Source of the DNA: an uncultured Mycoplasmatota bacterium
GTDB lineage: Bacteria > Bacillota_I > Bacilli_A > RF39 > UBA660
Assembly: GCA_900551925.1 (NCBI GenBank)
Contig: URXR01000022.1
Location: 1-17,823 of the forward strand
Length of the DNA stretch: 17,823 bases
Direction: 5' to 3'
Below, in pieces: positions 14,600 through 17,823 of the stretch. The position numbers were made by a program, and so were the translations under genes. Within the stretch, counting starts at the first letter, position 1, and each line of letters starts with the position of its first letter. Below the pieces are notes generated by a model. That model was not told the DNA's origin. It ran no database searches and saw only the letters and a program-made list of their open reading frames with translations.

Positions 14600-15364
14600 A
14601 TGGAAGTTTTAAAAATTGAAAATATTGAAAAATATTATGGCAACAAAGGAAGTTTAACTAAAGCTTTAAATAATATCTCCTTTAAGGTTGAAGAAGGTGA
14701 ATTTGTAGCCATCATGGGGGCTTCTGGTTCCGGGAAAACCACACTTCTTAATTGTATATCAACTATAGATAAAGTAACCAGTGGTCATATTTATGTTAAT
14801 AATAAAGATATAACCAAAATGAAAGGTGACAAGCTAAATAAATTTAGACGTGAAGAATTAGGTTTTATTTTTCAAGACTTTAATCTTTTGGATACCTTAA
14901 CAGCTTATGAAAATATTGCTTTAGCTTTAACTATCAATAAAGTAAATCCCAAATTAATTGATAAAAAAATAAAAGAAGTTGCTAAAGAATTAGAAATAGA
15001 AAAAATAATGCCTCGCTATCCATACCAATTATCCGGAGGCGAAAAACAACGAGTAGCATCCGCTAGAGCTCTAGTAACTAAACCATCACTTATTTTAGCA
15101 GATGAACCAACCGGAGCCCTAGATTCTAAATCATCTAGAATGCTCTTAGAAAAAATATCATCTTTAAATGAAGAATTAAAAGCCACTATTCTAATGGTAA
15201 CTCATGATAGTTTTTCAGCATCATATGCTAGCCGAGTAATCTTCATAAAAGATGGGAAAATATTTAATGAAATCTCTAAAGGTGATATGTCTCGTAAAGA
15301 ATTTTTCGAAAAAATAATTGATGTTGTTACCTTACTTGGAGGTGACTTAAATAATGTTGTTTAA
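14600..15364 (+). CDS. bceA: ABC transporter ATP-binding protein, BceA-like
   Basis: A 254-aa ATPase subunit. It has Walker A GASGSGKTT (40-48), Q-loop Q92 (FIFQDF), signature LSGGEKQR (144-151), Walker B LILADEPTGALD (164-175) and H-loop H202 (MVTHD). This is the MacB/BceA-like subfamily, which energises mechanotransmission or removal of peptide antibiotics from lipid II-cycle targets. I prefer ATG 14600 to the GTG at 14591, because GAGGTG would be the ribosome binding site and overlaps that GTG. The 3' end overlaps the permease gene by 11 bases, so the two subunits are translationally coupled. Confidence 0.93.
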   Translation: MEVLKIENIEKYYGNKGSLTKALNNISFKVEEGEFVAIMGASGSGKTTLLNCISTIDKVTSGHIYVNNKDITKMKGDKLNKFRREELGFIFQDFNLLDTLTAYENIALALTINKVNPKLIDKKIKEVAKELEIEKIMPRYPYQLSGGEKQRVASARALVTKPSLILADEPTGALDSKSSRMLLEKISSLNEELKATILMVTHDSFSASYASRVIFIKDGKIFNEISKGDMSRKEFFEKIIDVVTLLGGDLNNVV

Positions 15365-17366
15365 TTTATCCTTAAAAAATATTAAAAAAAGTCTTAAAGA
15401 TTATAGTATTTATTTCTTCACCCTTGTAATAGCAGTAGCAATTTTCTATGTCTTTAACTCTCTAGATGCTCAAGAATCAATGATAATTATGAACGAATCA
15501 GAGCATGAAACAATCCAAAGTATCACTCAAGTTTTAGGATACGTTTCAGTTTTTGTCTCCATAATCCTAGGCTTTTTGATCATCTATTCTAACAATTTCT
15601 TAATCAAAAGAAGAAAAAAAGAAATAGGCCTTTATCTCACCTTAGGAATGAGCAAAAGAAAAGTATCCCAAATTTTAGTCTTTGAAACCTTATTAGTAGG
15701 ATTAATTTCCCTAGTCGTGGGTTTATTAATCGGAGTGTTCCTATCTCAAGGCTTATCAGTAGTAACTGCTAAAATGTTTGAAGCTGATCTCAGCACTTAT
15801 AAATTTATCTTCTCTAGCCAAGCCCTTTATAAAACTATTCTTTATTTTGGAATTATTTTCCTTTTAGTAATGATCTTTAATGTTATAACTCTATCTAAAT
15901 ATAAATTAATCGATCTTTTAACAGCAGGCAAAAAAAATGAAAAAGTAAAATTCCGTAATAAATATGTTTTAATTATAAGTTTTATTCTATCCATATGTTT
16001 AATAGAATATGCCTATAAATTATTATTTGATGATGCTCTTTTCATGTTAGGTAAAGAAGCTCTAATTATGATAATATGTGGAAGTATTGGTACTTTATTA
16101 TTCTTTTTCTCCCTAGCAGGCTTTGCTTTAACTATCATAAAGAAAATAAAAAGAATTTATTTCAAAGATTTAAACATGTTTAATTTAAAACAAATAAACA
16201 ATAAAATTAACACCAGTGTCATATCAACCACTATCATTAGCTTAATGCTTCTTTTAACCATAGGTATTTTAGCAACTTCTATATCTTTAGCTAATGTCTA
16301 CAATGCTGATTTAAGCCAAAATAATCCTGCTGATTTTACCCTTTATCATAATAATGAAGTCTATGATAATGCGGGGTTATTAGAAGAAAAACCCAACTTA
16401 GATAATATAACAAGAAACGAAGAGTTCAAACATTACGTAAAAGAATATGTTAAATATGATGTCTATAATATAGAGTCCATTAATTTTGACTCACTATTAA
16501 ATGAAAAATCAAAACAAGAACTTTATGAAGACTATGGAACCTTAGTAGATGATACTACCCCAATAAAAGTAATAAAAGAAAGTGCTTTTAAACAGTTAAT
16601 GATTATGTTTAATATGGATGTAATAGATATAGATACTAACGAATATCTATTCTTAGCTAATATCGAAACAGTTCTAAAATATTGTAATCCAGCCTATGAA
16701 AGTGGTAATACTATTACTGTAGATAATAAAACTTTAACTCCAGGAAGTGATAAAATACTAGAAATAGGTATTGAAAACTATAATAGTTCTGGTAATGACG
16801 GTATTATAGTTTTAAGCGATGAACTCTTAGAAAATAAAGAAATAGTAAACACTATTTTAATAGGAAATTATCAAAGTGAAGACAAAGAAGAAACTGAAGA
16901 AGAATTCCTAGCTTTCTTAACCTCTGAAGGTGTTGATGAAGTTTTATTTAGAACTAAAATAGGTATGGAAGAATCAAGTGCCAGCATTCGAGTATTAATG
17001 ACTTATGTAGGACTTTACTTAGGAATTATCTTTGCTATTTCTAGTGTAACAGTTTTAGCTATCGGAGAACTTTCTTCATCAAGTGATAATAAAGAAAGAT
17101 ATAAAACTCTAAAACAAATCGGAGCCAGTAACAAGATGATTAACAAAGCGCTATTTATTCAAATATTTATTACCTTTATGCTCCCTCTAACAGTAGCCCT
17201 AATTCATTCCTTCTTTGCCATACGAGAAATAAGTACATTAATCGAAGCCATGGGCAATATTGATATTTTAAATAGTATTATTATAACCTCTATCTTTATA
17301 GTTATAGTTTACGGAGGCTACTTCCTAGCTACCTATCTATGTAGTAAATCAATTATCAAAGATTAA
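15354..17366 (+). CDS. bceB: ABC transporter permease, BceB-like
   Basis: A 670-aa permease with the ten-helix layout of BceB: membrane segments at about 18-35, 58-78, 106-130, 158-180, 203-221, 236-262, 286-312, 548-570, 598-619 and 638-662. Between helices 7 and 8 lies a large extracellular domain (about 313-545), the part that in BceB proteins determines drug recognition. An FtsX-like coupling segment is seen at IKRRKKEIGLYLTLGMS (84-100) and again at DNKERYKTLKQIGASNK (578-594). The protein would work with the BceA-like ATPase and report to the BceS-like kinase. The substrate cannot be read from the sequence. Confidence 0.93.
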   Translation: MLFNLSLKNIKKSLKDYSIYFFTLVIAVAIFYVFNSLDAQESMIIMNESEHETIQSITQVLGYVSVFVSIILGFLIIYSNNFLIKRRKKEIGLYLTLGMSKRKVSQILVFETLLVGLISLVVGLLIGVFLSQGLSVVTAKMFEADLSTYKFIFSSQALYKTILYFGIIFLLVMIFNVITLSKYKLIDLLTAGKKNEKVKFRNKYVLIISFILSICLIEYAYKLLFDDALFMLGKEALIMIICGSIGTLLFFFSLAGFALTIIKKIKRIYFKDLNMFNLKQINNKINTSVISTTIISLMLLLTIGILATSISLANVYNADLSQNNPADFTLYHNNEVYDNAGLLEEKPNLDNITRNEEFKHYVKEYVKYDVYNIESINFDSLLNEKSKQELYEDYGTLVDDTTPIKVIKESAFKQLMIMFNMDVIDIDTNEYLFLANIETVLKYCNPAYESGNTITVDNKTLTPGSDKILEIGIENYNSSGNDGIIVLSDELLENKEIVNTILIGNYQSEDKEETEEEFLAFLTSEGVDEVLFRTKIGMEESSASIRVLMTYVGLYLGIIFAISSVTVLAIGELSSSSDNKERYKTLKQIGASNKMINKALFIQIFITFMLPLTVALIHSFFAIREISTLIEAMGNIDILNSIIITSIFIVIVYGGYFLATYLCSKSIIKD

Positions 17367-17373
17367 AAAACTA

Positions 17374-17392
17374 TGCTATAATAGGTATAGCA
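17374..17392 (+). promoter_or_regulatory. Inverted repeat enclosing a -10 box before the DUF4186 gene
   Basis: TGCTATA (17374-17380) and TATAGCA (17386-17392) are perfect reverse complements with a 5-base loop, and TATAAT (17377-17382) lies inside. No good -35 is present. It could be an operator, a small RNA hairpin or a promoter with incidental symmetry. GTGAGG (17395-17400) is the ribosome binding site for ATG 17405. Confidence 0.5.
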
Positions 17393-17404
17393 AAGTGAGG
17401 ATTT

Positions 17405-17764
17405 ATGAATAATAATGATATTTTACAAAGATTAACCAAATCTAAATTTCGAAATAGTTTTACCTTAAAAAACCAAGATTTAAATTATATTAATGAAAAA
17501 GGTTTAGAGACTATAAAAAAGCATGCTTATGATTTTATAAATAAAAGATTAGCACCATATCCTCTTAAAAATGATGGTAAACAAACACCTTTTAAAGGTC
17601 ATCCTGTATTCATAGCACAGCATGCCACTGCTACTTGTTGTAGAAAATGCTTATACAAATGGCACAAAATAGCACCTAACAAAACTCTAACCAATAAAGA
17701 ACAAGAATATATTGTTAATATAATTATGACTTGGATAACTGACCAAATTAATAAAAAGGCTTAA
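17405..17764 (+). CDS. DUF4186 family protein
   Basis: A 119-aa cytosolic protein whose motifs match the DUF4186 family almost throughout: LQRLTKSKFRNSF near the start, KGLETIKKHAYDFINKRLAP, the core NDGKQTPFKGHPVFIAQHATATCCRKCL, then KWHKIAPNKTL and a final EQEYIVNIIMTWI. Conserved His (GHP, QHAT) and Cys (TCCRKC) residues suggest a possible metal site, but the family has no assigned function that I know of. It has its own small promoter region, 38 bases after the permease, and ends at a strong terminator. Confidence 0.9.
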   Translation: MNNNDILQRLTKSKFRNSFTLKNQDLNYINEKGLETIKKHAYDFINKRLAPYPLKNDGKQTPFKGHPVFIAQHATATCCRKCLYKWHKIAPNKTLTNKEQEYIVNIIMTWITDQINKKA

Positions 17765-17786
17765 AAAGCAATGTTATTAACTTAAG

Positions 17787-17817
17787 AAGATAGAGATTTA
17801 AAAATCTATCTTTTTTT
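17787..17817 (+). terminator. Intrinsic terminator after the DUF4186 gene
   Basis: AAGATAGA (17787-17794) pairs with TCTATCTT (17805-17812) around a 10-base loop and is followed by five more T residues. Confidence 0.85.
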
Positions 17818-17823
17818 GATAGA

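Overview
The window is strongly AT-rich. It encodes Gram-positive surface and envelope-stress machinery: a sortase-anchored Cna-B protein, a LiaF-like protein and a Bce-type two-component/ABC set. All tryptophans I read are TGG, and TGA is used as a stop at the end of the response regulator, so the standard bacterial code fits. This suggests a low-GC Firmicute, possibly an uncultured gut Bacilli/Mollicutes-type lineage such as RF39; that placement is inference only.

Left part (1-2599): a type II-A-like CRISPR locus end. A long csn2 runs leftward. An 84-bp leader ending in ATTTGAG separates it from a rightward array of 22 repeats (36 bp) and 21 spacers (20 of 30 bp, one of 29 bp). The last repeat is intact for only 30 bases and then becomes the 3' end of a leftward phage-type gene. 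cas9, cas1, cas2 and a tracrRNA are not visible and may lie left of the window. A frame starting just after csn2 runs off the left edge.

Middle part (2585-7752): a decayed phage or mobile-element region. A large polyvalent-type protein carrying an HExxH metallopeptidase domain has lost its N-terminus and is split by a frameshift in an A9 tract. A second, inverted scrap of the same protein family lies around 6010-6210. A JAB-like 'THNHP' domain gene carries an internal stop and is followed by two small acidic/basic genes. A 37-codon gene with a strong ribosome binding site and a 71-codon leftward gene of unknown role complete the region. About 1 kb (5423-6436) is otherwise nearly gene-free.

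Right part (7753-17823): apparently intact chromosomal genes, all rightward. A thioester-domain/Cna-B surface protein overlaps its sortase gene. A LiaF-like membrane protein follows from its own near-consensus promoter and ends at a strong terminator. Next come an MtaD-type amidohydrolase, then BceR-BceS and BceA-BceB (a sensing and detoxification module for peptide antibiotics), and a DUF4186 protein with a strong terminator.

Points most worth a second look: the divergent csn2/leader arrangement, the array end fused to a phage gene whose stop codon comes from the CRISPR repeat, the homopolymer frameshift, the JAB-like remnant with its small partner genes, and a sortase whose usual catalytic Arg position is Gln next to a substrate with a VPDTH sorting motif.
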